64,000 nt of DNA. It comes from Candidatus Obscuribacterales bacterium (GTDB taxonomy: Bacteria > Cyanobacteriota > Vampirovibrionia > Obscuribacterales > Obscuribacteraceae). Where the stretch lies: NCBI GenBank assembly GCA_021732085.1, contig JAKFVQ010000005.1:83822-147821 (forward strand), written 5' to 3'. Positions 8,043-15,903 of this stretch are shown piece after piece; position 1 is the first letter of the stretch, and the number at the start of each line of letters is the position of its first letter. The notes under the pieces are model-generated. The model worked only from the letters and a program-made list of their open reading frames with translations. It did no database searches and was not told the origin of the DNA. A program made the position numbers and the translations under genes.

Positions 8043-9872
8043 TCAATTGTTTTCGAACGTGGAGACTGCTTCCAGGAACTCGTCTCCGTAGTCGCGAAGT
8101 TTGATGTCTCCGACGCCCGAAATGCGACGCATCTCCAAAAGGCTTGCGGGCTTGATGCGCGCCATTTCTTTGAGCGTAGCGTCGCTGAAAATAACGTATG
8201 GTGGCACTCTTTTATCTGAAGCGATACGCTTGCGCAGAGCGCGAAGTACTTCAAATAGATTCATATCGGTTGTTGGCTCTGCTGCCTTTGCAGCACTGCC
8301 CCTGCCACTTCTCTTCTTTTCCACAGGAAGTAAGAGTCGAACTTCGCGCAAATCTTTGAGGACCTCGGCTGACTCTCGAGTAAGCTTTAGGATTGGATAA
8401 GTCTGTCCGCCAAATCCCTGGACTTCCTCCTGTGCCAAAGCATTTTGTCCGATCAATTGGTAAATCCAATCTCGCAAATTGTCCTCTGATTGGTCCTTCA
8501 ATATTCCAAAGGTGCTCAACGCCTCATGATTGGAGCGCTTAACCTGCTCTGAAGTCAGCCCTCTTAGTACAGTGACTACGTGTTTAATTCCGAACCTTTG
8601 ATTCACTCTGTAAACGCATGAGATGATTTTTTTTGCCACCGTCGAGGAATCCTCCAGAACGCTGGTTTCGCCCAAGCACAAATCGCATGCGCTGCAACTC
8701 GAAAATCCCGGCTCCTGGCCAAAATAGCGTACCAGGGTGTAGTGACGACATGCTGCTGAGCGGCAATAACGGTCCATCTCTCTGAGGTGGTCCATCGAAG
8801 ATTCTATGAAATCGGAGCCGTCTTCTAATTCTTTTGCTGATTTCTCGATGATGGATTTCCATGTGAAAAAATCTGCTCCGGAATGAAAGAGCACGCACTC
8901 GGCGTCCAGTCCGTCTCGTCCGGCTCGCCCCGTTTCTTGTTGATAATGCTCTAAAGACTTCGGCATGCCGGTGTGCATAACGTAGCGAACATTGGAACGA
9001 TCGATTCCCATTCCAAATGCTACTGTGGCTACGATGACATTGCATTTCTCTTCAAGGAACGCATCTTGTGCTTTGCCACGCTGCTCATTGGATAAGCCGG
9101 CATGATAAGGCAGCGCGCTTATTCCACGTGCGGTCAATTTTTTTGTCAATTCATCGACATCAGCGCGGCGGATGCAATATATAATGCCGCCCTCGTTGGG
9201 ATAGCGTGCGATAACGTCGAGAACTTGTTTGAGGAGTTCGCGACGTGGCGTAACTCTGTATGTCAGATTAGGCCGGTCAAAGTCGCCAACTAGAATTTCA
9301 GCATCTTTCAGGTTTAGCTGCTTGATGATGTCTTCTCGAACCTGTTCAGTTGCCGTTGCTGTATACGCGTGAATCGAGCAGGCAGGGAAGAGTTCTTTTA
9401 GCCTGCTGAGTTGCCTGTATTCCGGGCGAAAGTCATGACCCCAATGGCTTATGCAGTGCGCTTCATCAATGGCGAATGTGCGAACATCAACTTGCTTCAA
9501 AAGCTCGCAGAAGTCTGGTTGGCTTATCCGCTCAGGTGATACGAAAAGCAGATTGATGCGACCTTCTTTTAGGTCGCTGAGCAAAGTCCGACGCTCGTCG
9601 GCCGTTTGTGAGCTATCCAATTGGGAAGCTGCTACTCCACAGGCACGCAATCCATCGACCTGATCTTTCATTAACGAGATTAATGGAGAAATTACAACGG
9701 TGGTTCCGCCCAAGTAGACAGCTGGGGCTTGATAACATAGCGATTTGCCACCGCCGGTGGGAAGCACCACGAGCGAATTTCGGCGCTCAACGACCGCCGT
9801 GATTGCCGGAACTTGGAGTGGACGAAGACTTTCTATTCCCCAGTGGTGACGAATTACATCTTGAAGCTGCAT
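8043..9872 (-). CDS. recQ: ATP-dependent DNA helicase RecQ
   Basis: A 609-residue superfamily 2 3'-5' DNA helicase acting in recombination and fork repair. In order: Walker A PTGGGKS (38-44), SPLISLMKDQV, DEAH (136-139) followed by the RecQ aromatic-rich loop CISHWGHDFRPEY, motif III TATAT, motif VI QETGRAGRDG. The RecQ zinc-binding Cys cluster (YCRSAACRHY through CSACDLC), an RQC winged helix and a C-terminal HRDC domain (about 525-609, with LLEMRRISGVGDIKL) follow. Length is normal for RecQ. The ATG at 9872 is preferred over an in-frame TTG four codons upstream. It appears monocistronic. Confidence 0.97.
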   Translation of the reverse strand: MQLQDVIRHHWGIESLRPLQVPAITAVVERRNSLVVLPTGGGKSLCYQAPAVYLGGTTVVISPLISLMKDQVDGLRACGVAASQLDSSQTADERRTLLSDLKEGRINLLFVSPERISQPDFCELLKQVDVRTFAIDEAHCISHWGHDFRPEYRQLSRLKELFPACSIHAYTATATEQVREDIIKQLNLKDAEILVGDFDRPNLTYRVTPRRELLKQVLDVIARYPNEGGIIYCIRRADVDELTKKLTARGISALPYHAGLSNEQRGKAQDAFLEEKCNVIVATVAFGMGIDRSNVRYVMHTGMPKSLEHYQQETGRAGRDGLDAECVLFHSGADFFTWKSIIEKSAKELEDGSDFIESSMDHLREMDRYCRSAACRHYTLVRYFGQEPGFSSCSACDLCLGETSVLEDSSTVAKKIISCVYRVNQRFGIKHVVTVLRGLTSEQVKRSNHEALSTFGILKDQSEDNLRDWIYQLIGQNALAQEEVQGFGGQTYPILKLTRESAEVLKDLREVRLLLPVEKKRSGRGSAAKAAEPTTDMNLFEVLRALRKRIASDKRVPPYVIFSDATLKEMARIKPASLLEMRRISGVGDIKLRDYGDEFLEAVSTFENN

Positions 9873-9986
9873 TTGTTTTCTCAATATCCATCAGGCTGAT
9901 GATAATGCAAACTCAAGTCGTTAACTAGAATCTGAGTCGTAATTTCACCCATTTAGCTTGTGTAGATTTTGTCAGGTTTAATTTTG

Positions 9987-10808
9987 TTAGTGCAGTATGC
10001 TTGCTGGATATGCCAGACGTTGATAAACGCTGCTATTTGGCAAATCGTCAATCATCTCTTCAATTGTTAATCGTTTTTGCAGTGCCAGCGCTCGAGTGCG
10101 CAAAGCATATGCATTATCTTCGTCACCGGATGCTTGCAGAAAATTTGCATAATCCATCAGGCAGCGCGTGCGCCTGTTCTCAATTCCCCGACCACTGTCG
10201 AAGATTTTGATAGCTTGCTCGTAATTCTCTTTTGCTCTTTCAGTTTCTCCGAGTGCTTCCTTAATCCGCGCCAGCAACCAAAAGAACTCCTCTGCCGGAC
10301 CAATGGTTGCCGAATCAACGATTGGAAGAACACGGGCGATCAGGGCTTCGGCATCCTTGTAATTTCCAAGCTTCATTTCGACTACGGCGGTCATGCGAAT
10401 GGTCTCTATCTGCCAGCAATCGGAACCGAGCAATGCCACTTTCATTATGTCAAGCAATCGATAACTGACCTTTTGCGCATCTTTAAAACGCTCTATTGCA
10501 ATGTACAGACGAGCTAGATGATCCAGCACAGGAATAAGCAACGGATGCGATGAGTAAAACTGCTGCTCGATGAGCGATATGGCGCGCAAAAAATGATTCT
10601 CAGCTTCTGGGTACAGGTGATCGCAGAAGTATATATTGCCCAGTTCAGCATGAATCTCGGCTTGCTCCTTTCTCTCTACCGAGCCTTGGCCTGAAAGCGC
10701 AAGACTCAAGGCATCTTCTGCCTTCTTAGTCGCTTGTCCGTAATCCTTTTGATGTCTCAGTATTGCCGCATCAGACAATAATTCGTGTATTCGGTGTATC
10801 GTCTCCAT
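9987..10808 (-). CDS. TPR-repeat protein
   Basis: A 273-residue soluble protein composed of kinesin-light-chain-like tetratricopeptide repeats. Repeats are seen around residues 45-80 (AEIHAELGNIYFCDHLYPEAENHFLRA split over two helices), 85-120, 130-160, 172-205 and 210-245. No signal peptide. TPR proteins act as protein-protein scaffolds; the partner is not shown. It sits downstream of recQ's start on the same strand but 115 bases away, so co-transcription is possible but not obvious. Confidence 0.8.
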   Translation of the reverse strand: METIHRIHELLSDAAILRHQKDYGQATKKAEDALSLALSGQGSVERKEQAEIHAELGNIYFCDHLYPEAENHFLRAISLIEQQFYSSHPLLIPVLDHLARLYIAIERFKDAQKVSYRLLDIMKVALLGSDCWQIETIRMTAVVEMKLGNYKDAEALIARVLPIVDSATIGPAEEFFWLLARIKEALGETERAKENYEQAIKIFDSGRGIENRRTRCLMDYANFLQASGDEDNAYALRTRALALQKRLTIEEMIDDLPNSSVYQRLAYPASILH

Positions 10809-10884
10809 ATTTTAACCACCTGTGGTGCTGTACTGTCATATATTGATAATAACCGCACAGCACCGTCTACGTCCGTCGTAAATG

Positions 10885-10912
10885 AAAGGAGCCGCTTGCG
10901 CGGCTCCTTTTG
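10885..10912 (-). terminator. Strong hairpin terminator
   Basis: AAAGGAGCCGC and GCGGCTCCTTT form a perfect 11-bp stem with a four-base loop. Read leftward it is followed by CATTT; read rightward by TGGG. It probably ends transcripts from the small gene at 11224-11421, or insulates the TPR gene. Confidence 0.6.
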
Positions 10913-11083
10913 GGTTGAATCAGGTAGTGCCGAGGAAAAATTCGTTGTTCAATTAAAGTGCTTCCATGCTCCGACCTCTGAACAACAAATGCAAATATCC
11001 GAATGCCATTTCTTCTGGACAATTTACTTTCTATTTTGGGAAACTGTGTGGAATCATACACTTGTTCGCTGGGAGGTCCCTCC

Positions 11084-11140
11084 CTTAGCCAACTTGGAGC
11101 CAACTTGGCTAAGAATTCTTGCCAACTTGCAGCTAACTTC
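11084..11140. repeat. Long palindrome with AGCCAACTTGG direct repeats
   Basis: CTTAGCCAA (11084-11092) and TTGGCTAAG (11105-11113) form the outer arms of a 30-base near-perfect palindrome whose inner arms are TTGG and CCAA. The same DNA reads as two abutting AGCCAACTTGG direct repeats (11087 and 11098), followed by a variant TGCCAACTTGC (11120). It lies in a 415-base gap with no gene between two leftward genes. It could be a multi-copy protein-binding site or simply a hairpin. Confidence 0.55.
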
Positions 11141-11223
11141 AACTGAGATATTCAGTCATTTGACAGATTTCGATTCTTTTAGGTCGTACCTTAATGATGA
11201 TACTATATGCGGTGCTGCCGTTC

Positions 11224-11421
11224 TTAGCGGTCGGAATTGCTTCCGCGATTGCCACCTCTGGTGAAAAATAAAGTTGCGAGCACACCGGATGCGAATCCGA
11301 GGGCTGTTCCTACGACTAAGCCGGCGTCTAACCCCATAATCAAGTGCTCTCCGGCCGTCCCATCGTGGGCCAATGCCGGTGCAGCGATAAGCGCGAACAC
11401 CAGAGCGATCAATAATTGCAT
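11224..11421 (-). CDS. Small exported/membrane protein
   Basis: A 65-residue product: a classic signal peptide or first helix (MQLLIALVFALIAAPALA) followed by a short His/Asp-bearing loop (HDGTAGEHL), a second hydrophobic segment (about residues 30-53, Gly/Ala-rich) and a basic Arg/Asn/Ser tail. The ATG at 11421 has GGAG at 7-base spacing, so the longer readings starting at 11433 or 11475 are less likely. No family recognised. Confidence 0.6.
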   Translation of the reverse strand: MQLLIALVFALIAAPALAHDGTAGEHLIMGLDAGLVVGTALGFASGVLATLFFTRGGNRGSNSDR

Positions 11422-11482
11422 GATATTCTCCATTCTGTGGGAAACTTCGTTCTGCCTTGTGAAATAGCCATCCAATTCCGAA

Positions 11483-13531
11483 TTAAATATTCAGCTCAAT
11501 TGCCGAGCGACTCTTGGCTGGCAGCTCCGCGCTCTCGCCATCAGCGCTTGCAATCTTTGGCTCCGTCATGGTTTCTAGCGCAGGCAATATTAGCATGAAT
11601 GTAGAACCCAGTCCGATTTCAGATTCGGCCGCAACGCGCCCGCCATGTTTTTCGGTGATATTCTTGACGATTGTCAGTCCTAGTCCCGTGCCTTTGATCG
11701 TATGGACTTTCTTTTCTACACGGAAGAAACGATCGAACACGTTTTCCAAACACTCTTCTGGAATTCCGATGCCGTTGTCTTTTATCGCCACTTTAATCTC
11801 TTTGTTCTCGACGATGTGCCTGACGCTGACCTCGACCAGACCGCCATTTGGAGTGTATTTGATGGCATTGCTGATGAGGTTGATGATGGCGCGTTCGATT
11901 GATTCTCTGTTCATCAAAACTAGTGGAATCGGATCGTCGGCTGCGAAAACCAGCTCGATGCCCTTATCCTTTGCCATCATATTTAGTGCGCGAACTGTAT
12001 ACTCCGCCGCCGGACGGATATCTTGCGAAACCATCTCCAGCTCGCGATCGGCTTCTTCCAGCTTCGATAGTTCAAGAACTTCATTGACCAGGTTCATCAA
12101 GCGATCGGCTTCGCTATCTATAATTTGCATGAATTCCTGATAGATGTCCGGTTCCAGTTTGTCACCGTGCTGACAAATTGTATCGACATAGCTTTTTATG
12201 GAAGTGATAGGCGTACGAAGCTCGTGAGATACGTTGCTGATGAACTCGTTCTTCATGCGCTCGAGTTCTGCTTGCTTGGTGATGTCGTGCATGATCATGA
12301 CGGAGCCCAAGAACTCTCCTTTTAGGGAGATTGGTGCTATGTGCAAGCGGATTACGCGTTCTTGAATGTTCAACTGTTGCATGACCGGTCCGAGGCGGCC
12401 AGGCGATACGGTGTCGGTGAAAGCCTGGATGATTTGGCAAATCTGCGGTTTGTCTGGACCTTCCGTACAAAATACTAGAGGCTTTCCGATCAGCTCTTTG
12501 GCGTCCTTGTCGAAGAGTTGTGTGGCTGCTGCGTTGATGATTTGTACTTTGTTATCGCGGTCGCAGACAACAACGCCATCGGCGATGGACATTAGCACCA
12601 GTTCTAGTTTGTTTCTTTCAGAGATGAACTTGTTGCGCTCAGCCATTAAGCTGTCGAGGTTTTGTTTGTCATACTGTTGCAAGCGCTTCGACATGTAATT
12701 GAATGCGCTGACCACCTGGTCGATTTCTCTGCCGGCGCTTTGCGATGGGATCTGGTGGCCGAATCGACCAGCGGCGATTTGGCTGGCGCCAGAGGAAAGT
12801 GATTTGAGCGGACGGTTGATCAATGAATAGTTGACCGCAAGGCACAAGGCTCCAAGGAACCAGACCAATCCGAATATGGAGAAGAGGAAGACTTTGGTCT
12901 CGCCAGGTGTTCCGAAGATCGAGAAGGATGAGCTGTCCAGTCCGACCCAGCAGACCCCTAGATTTTCGTTGTTCCTTCGCATCGGGACAACAATATTGGT
13001 TAACTCGCGAAATCCGTCCGGGCTTTCATATACGCCTGGGATTAATTTTGGTTGCTGGGACTGCGAATAGTAAGGATATATTCGCTCTGAACCAGCCTTC
13101 GGTTTCATAAACTGCTGGCTATCCAAAAGCACTTTGCCATCGCTGTTAACCAGTGCGATATAGGCAATTGCCGGTGTCTGTGCCATTTCCGTCAGGATGT
13201 AGTACTTAAGTCCGGATAGATTTCCTGAATTCGAAAGTGCTTCGGCTCCACCTCTGGCGAGCGCCTGCGCCAGTGCCAGTCCGAATTGGTTGACCGACCG
13301 GCTCTTGATCGACTGAGCGTGACTGACCAGGATCCAGGCTGTGAAAGTCACCAGGCTGGAGATTGAGATAAGACCGAGCAACAGCAAGCGTTTCTGGGTG
13401 GAAACGCCATTCCATAATTGTTGAATCAGTAAGATGGACTTACGGATCGGTCTAAAAATTGGATTCCTCAAGTTATCTCCTTGGAGCCGATTGGCAAGTT
13501 CTTTTCTTTGCCAGTTGGCAAGGGTGCCCAT
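11483..13531 (-). CDS. Orphan sensor histidine kinase (HAMP-PAS)
   Basis: A 682-residue membrane sensor kinase. TM1 (about 49-70) and TM2 (213-237) flank an extracytoplasmic sensor domain containing AYIALVNSDGKVLLDSQ, typical of Cache/sCache folds. A HAMP domain (238-290), PAS domain (about 305-415), HisKA with SHELRTP and phospho-acceptor His436, and HATPase_c (N box NLISNAIKYTPNGG, then DNGIGIP and GTGLGL) follow. The layout matches the VicK/ResE/NblS-type class. No response regulator lies next to it, so the partner is elsewhere. It ends 62 bases upstream of the small exported gene at 11224, possibly co-transcribed. Confidence 0.95.
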   Translation of the reverse strand: MGTLANWQRKELANRLQGDNLRNPIFRPIRKSILLIQQLWNGVSTQKRLLLLGLISISSLVTFTAWILVSHAQSIKSRSVNQFGLALAQALARGGAEALSNSGNLSGLKYYILTEMAQTPAIAYIALVNSDGKVLLDSQQFMKPKAGSERIYPYYSQSQQPKLIPGVYESPDGFRELTNIVVPMRRNNENLGVCWVGLDSSSFSIFGTPGETKVFLFSIFGLVWFLGALCLAVNYSLINRPLKSLSSGASQIAAGRFGHQIPSQSAGREIDQVVSAFNYMSKRLQQYDKQNLDSLMAERNKFISERNKLELVLMSIADGVVVCDRDNKVQIINAAATQLFDKDAKELIGKPLVFCTEGPDKPQICQIIQAFTDTVSPGRLGPVMQQLNIQERVIRLHIAPISLKGEFLGSVMIMHDITKQAELERMKNEFISNVSHELRTPITSIKSYVDTICQHGDKLEPDIYQEFMQIIDSEADRLMNLVNEVLELSKLEEADRELEMVSQDIRPAAEYTVRALNMMAKDKGIELVFAADDPIPLVLMNRESIERAIINLISNAIKYTPNGGLVEVSVRHIVENKEIKVAIKDNGIGIPEECLENVFDRFFRVEKKVHTIKGTGLGLTIVKNITEKHGGRVAAESEIGLGSTFMLILPALETMTEPKIASADGESAELPAKSRSAIELNI

Positions 13532-13660
13532 AGACCAATTTTAACCTAGCTGATTTAATTTATAAACTGCTCAAGGTGTCCTGAAAATGTGGATTCTACG
13601 GTTTAGTCCCAGCTTGTAAAGGGTAAAACGAAAAAAGGTTTGTTTGTTGGTGTTTTACTA

Positions 13661-14410
13661 ATGGCTAAGGTAACTTCGAAACCCGAGCTCAATCAATGTA
13701 TTGAATCGGAAGACATCGTCAGGCAATACATGCCTCTGGTGCGCCAAATAGCCCGGCGTTACGGTCGCCTGGCGCCTGATCAGGTTGATGATCTGACTCA
13801 GATTGGTTGCCTTGGCCTGCTCAAAGCTATTAAGTATTATGACGCTAATAGGCAACACAAGGCAAGCTTCAAAAGTTTTGCTTCCGTCTATATCAAGGGT
13901 GAAATTCGACACTATCTTCGCGATCACGGATCTCTTGTTCAGGTACCTCGGAAATATTCCGAAATAAACAGCAAGATTTCTCAATTGGAAGAAGTGCTTT
14001 TGCGCGAACTGGATCATCATCCGACGACAGAAGAACTGGCTGCGCGAAGCGGATATTCTCTTCAAGACGTGCGTGAAGCCCAGCAATCATGGGATCGTTG
14101 CAGACATTACGAGTCTCTTGAAGGCTCCGACGATCATGAGGGACGTGAGGAGAACCGCGCTCTGGCTGAGCTAGTTGCCGATCGAAAATATATCGATGAG
14201 CTTAGTTATTCAGAAGACCGGGAATTAATTAGTCAAGCTCTGGTATCCCTCGGCGAGCGCACCAAGAAGATTGTTGAGTTTGTCTATTTTTATGACTTAA
14301 CTCAAAAAGAAACGGCAAAGCTGCTTGGTTTGTCCGAGATGGGCGTATCCAGAACCATGAAAACAGCGCTTCAGAAGCTCAAGGAGATCCTGCTAACCGA
14401 GATCTTCTGA
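13661..14410 (+). CDS. RNA polymerase sigma-70 family factor
   Basis: A 249-residue group-3-like sigma factor. Region 2 is recognisable as YMPLVRQIARRYGR, DLTQIGCLGLLKAIKYYD and SFASVYIKGEIRHYLRD; a region 3 segment includes RELDHHPTTEELAARSGY; region 4 has LVSLGERTKKIVEFVYFYDLT and a helix-turn-helix TAKLLGLSEMGVSRT. This resembles SigF/SigB/WhiG-type alternative factors rather than an ECF factor, since region 3 is present. Start choice is uncertain (ATG 13661 or TTG 13640). It lies 38 bases upstream of pilT on the same strand, an interesting link since cyanobacterial SigF controls type IV pili, but control here is only inferred. Confidence 0.92.
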   Translation: MAKVTSKPELNQCIESEDIVRQYMPLVRQIARRYGRLAPDQVDDLTQIGCLGLLKAIKYYDANRQHKASFKSFASVYIKGEIRHYLRDHGSLVQVPRKYSEINSKISQLEEVLLRELDHHPTTEELAARSGYSLQDVREAQQSWDRCRHYESLEGSDDHEGREENRALAELVADRKYIDELSYSEDRELISQALVSLGERTKKIVEFVYFYDLTQKETAKLLGLSEMGVSRTMKTALQKLKEILLTEIF

Positions 14411-14448
14411 TCCGCGAAATCATTGCGGACGGGGGATTTATTGGAATT

Positions 14449-15528
14449 ATGCAGACTGCGATATCGATTGAAGATGTTCTTGAGTTGGCCATTGAATACA
14501 AGGCCTCAGATATTCACTTGAAGGCGAATATGCCGCCTGTTTTCAGAATCGATGGCTTAATCCGATCTGTTCCGGATTTGCCGGTTCTCGATCCTGAGTC
14601 CTTGCGCCACATGATTTTCGGTTTTCTAACTCCGAGGCAGCAACAGTCTTTTGAAGAAAACTTCGAACTTGACTGCGCATTGCTTTTTGGCGATCAAGCC
14701 CGGGTCCGGGTTAACGTCTACCTCGATATTGATGCTGTTGGATGCGCCATGCGTATCGTTCCGATTGAAGTTCCATCTATTGAAGAGCTTGGTCTGCCAC
14801 CGGTTATCGAGAAGCTGACTCGAGAGCGGCAGGGCCTGATACTAGTTACCGGGGTGACCGGTGCCGGTAAATCTACAACGCTTGCTGCAATGATCAACGC
14901 CATCAATGAGCGCGATGGCAATCACATTTATACAATGGAAGACCCGATCGAATTTGTGCACCGTCCCAAGTGTTCGATCATCACCCAGCGCGAAATTGGG
15001 TTCACGACCAAGAGCTTTTCTAACGCATTGAAAGCTGCTTTGCGCGCCGATCCGAACGTCTTGCTCGTTGGTGAAATGCGTGACCCCACAACTATTCAGA
15101 TGGCGCTGAGAGCCGCAGAAACAGGTCACTTGGTTCTGTCCACTCTGCACACAGGTTCTGCTCCAAAAACGATTCAACGTATTCTCGGCGCCTTCGATCC
15201 CGGCGTGCAGGAAGCCATCCGTTTGCAACTGGCGAACGCATTAAAAGCCGTTGTCGCTCAGCAGCTAGTTCCAATGATGGGCGGTGGTCGTATTTGTATT
15301 CAGGAAATCATGATTTGCACAACATCAATTCAAGACGCAATCTTGAAGGGCGAGATTGATAACCTTTACGAATACATCAAGGCAAGTTCTTATGATGGCA
15401 TGCAAACGATGGACGGAGCCCTCTACAACGCCTATCGAGAAGGGCTTGTGGACGCAGACACTTGCCGCCAGTTTGCGCTAAATCATGGCGAAATGGACCG
15501 CATCCTGCGCGGTGCGATGACCCGCTAA
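14449..15528 (+). CDS. pilT: Type IV pilus retraction ATPase PilT
   Basis: A 359-residue hexameric secretion-superfamily ATPase that drives pilus disassembly and twitching motility at the inner membrane. Walker A GVTGAGKS (135-142), Asp box around EDPIEFVH (about 164-171), Walker B LLVGEMRD (205-212) and His box HLVLSTLHT (227-235) are all intact. The N-terminal PilT motif ASDIHLK is present, as is the C-terminal LYNAYREGLVD segment. Length is typical. It follows the sigma factor by 38 bases. No other pilus genes are within the window. Confidence 0.95.
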   Translation: MQTAISIEDVLELAIEYKASDIHLKANMPPVFRIDGLIRSVPDLPVLDPESLRHMIFGFLTPRQQQSFEENFELDCALLFGDQARVRVNVYLDIDAVGCAMRIVPIEVPSIEELGLPPVIEKLTRERQGLILVTGVTGAGKSTTLAAMINAINERDGNHIYTMEDPIEFVHRPKCSIITQREIGFTTKSFSNALKAALRADPNVLLVGEMRDPTTIQMALRAAETGHLVLSTLHTGSAPKTIQRILGAFDPGVQEAIRLQLANALKAVVAQQLVPMMGGGRICIQEIMICTTSIQDAILKGEIDNLYEYIKASSYDGMQTMDGALYNAYREGLVDADTCRQFALNHGEMDRILRGAMTR

Positions 15529-15564
15529 ATCGTTCAATATGGTCGACTTTGCTGTGTGCCTGCA

Positions 15565-15804
15565 CTAACGAGCGGGCGATGTTTCTTCGCCTGGTGTCGT
15601 AGATGGTGCCACTGAGTCGCCTGCTGCCGAAGTGCTCGGTGTGACTCCTGCTGGCGCTGATTGCGTCTGGGAACTGTGGTCTCCGCCATTATTCATGCTG
15701 AAAAAGAAGAACACCATTCCTATGCTGAGTAGAACTGCTGCGATTAGGAATAGTCCATTTACGAAATCGTTTTGATGCTTTATCTCTCTGCCGGCTGTAG
15801 CCAT
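15565..15804 (-). CDS. Small single-pass membrane protein
   Basis: A 79-residue product: a short charged N-terminus, one hydrophobic helix (about residues 15-36, GLFLIAAVLLSIGMVFFFF), then a Ser/Thr/Pro/Ala-rich low-complexity tail. The ATG is preceded by AAGGAGA at 8-base spacing, one of the best ribosome sites in the window, so the gene is likely real. It converges on pilT with 36 bases between stops. No family recognised. Confidence 0.7.
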   Translation of the reverse strand: MATAGREIKHQNDFVNGLFLIAAVLLSIGMVFFFFSMNNGGDHSSQTQSAPAGVTPSTSAAGDSVAPSTTPGEETSPAR

Positions 15805-15903
15805 AATCTTGTCTCCTTATCATCCTTATTTACATACGTAAGTTCGGCGGCAGAAGATTTGAATTGTTCCTAGGTGAGCTCATCACGGCTTTAAAGCTAG
15901 AAA

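Noticed and set aside
10785..11264. Rightward 159-codon frame across the terminator and palindrome
   Set aside because: It runs through a strong terminator and a 30-bp palindrome, has no ribosome site and reads as unselected sequence.
11514..12140. Rightward 208-codon frame antisense to the histidine kinase
   Set aside because: Shadow of the kinase gene; Ser-rich with no domain, while the opposite strand has intact HisKA and ATPase motifs.
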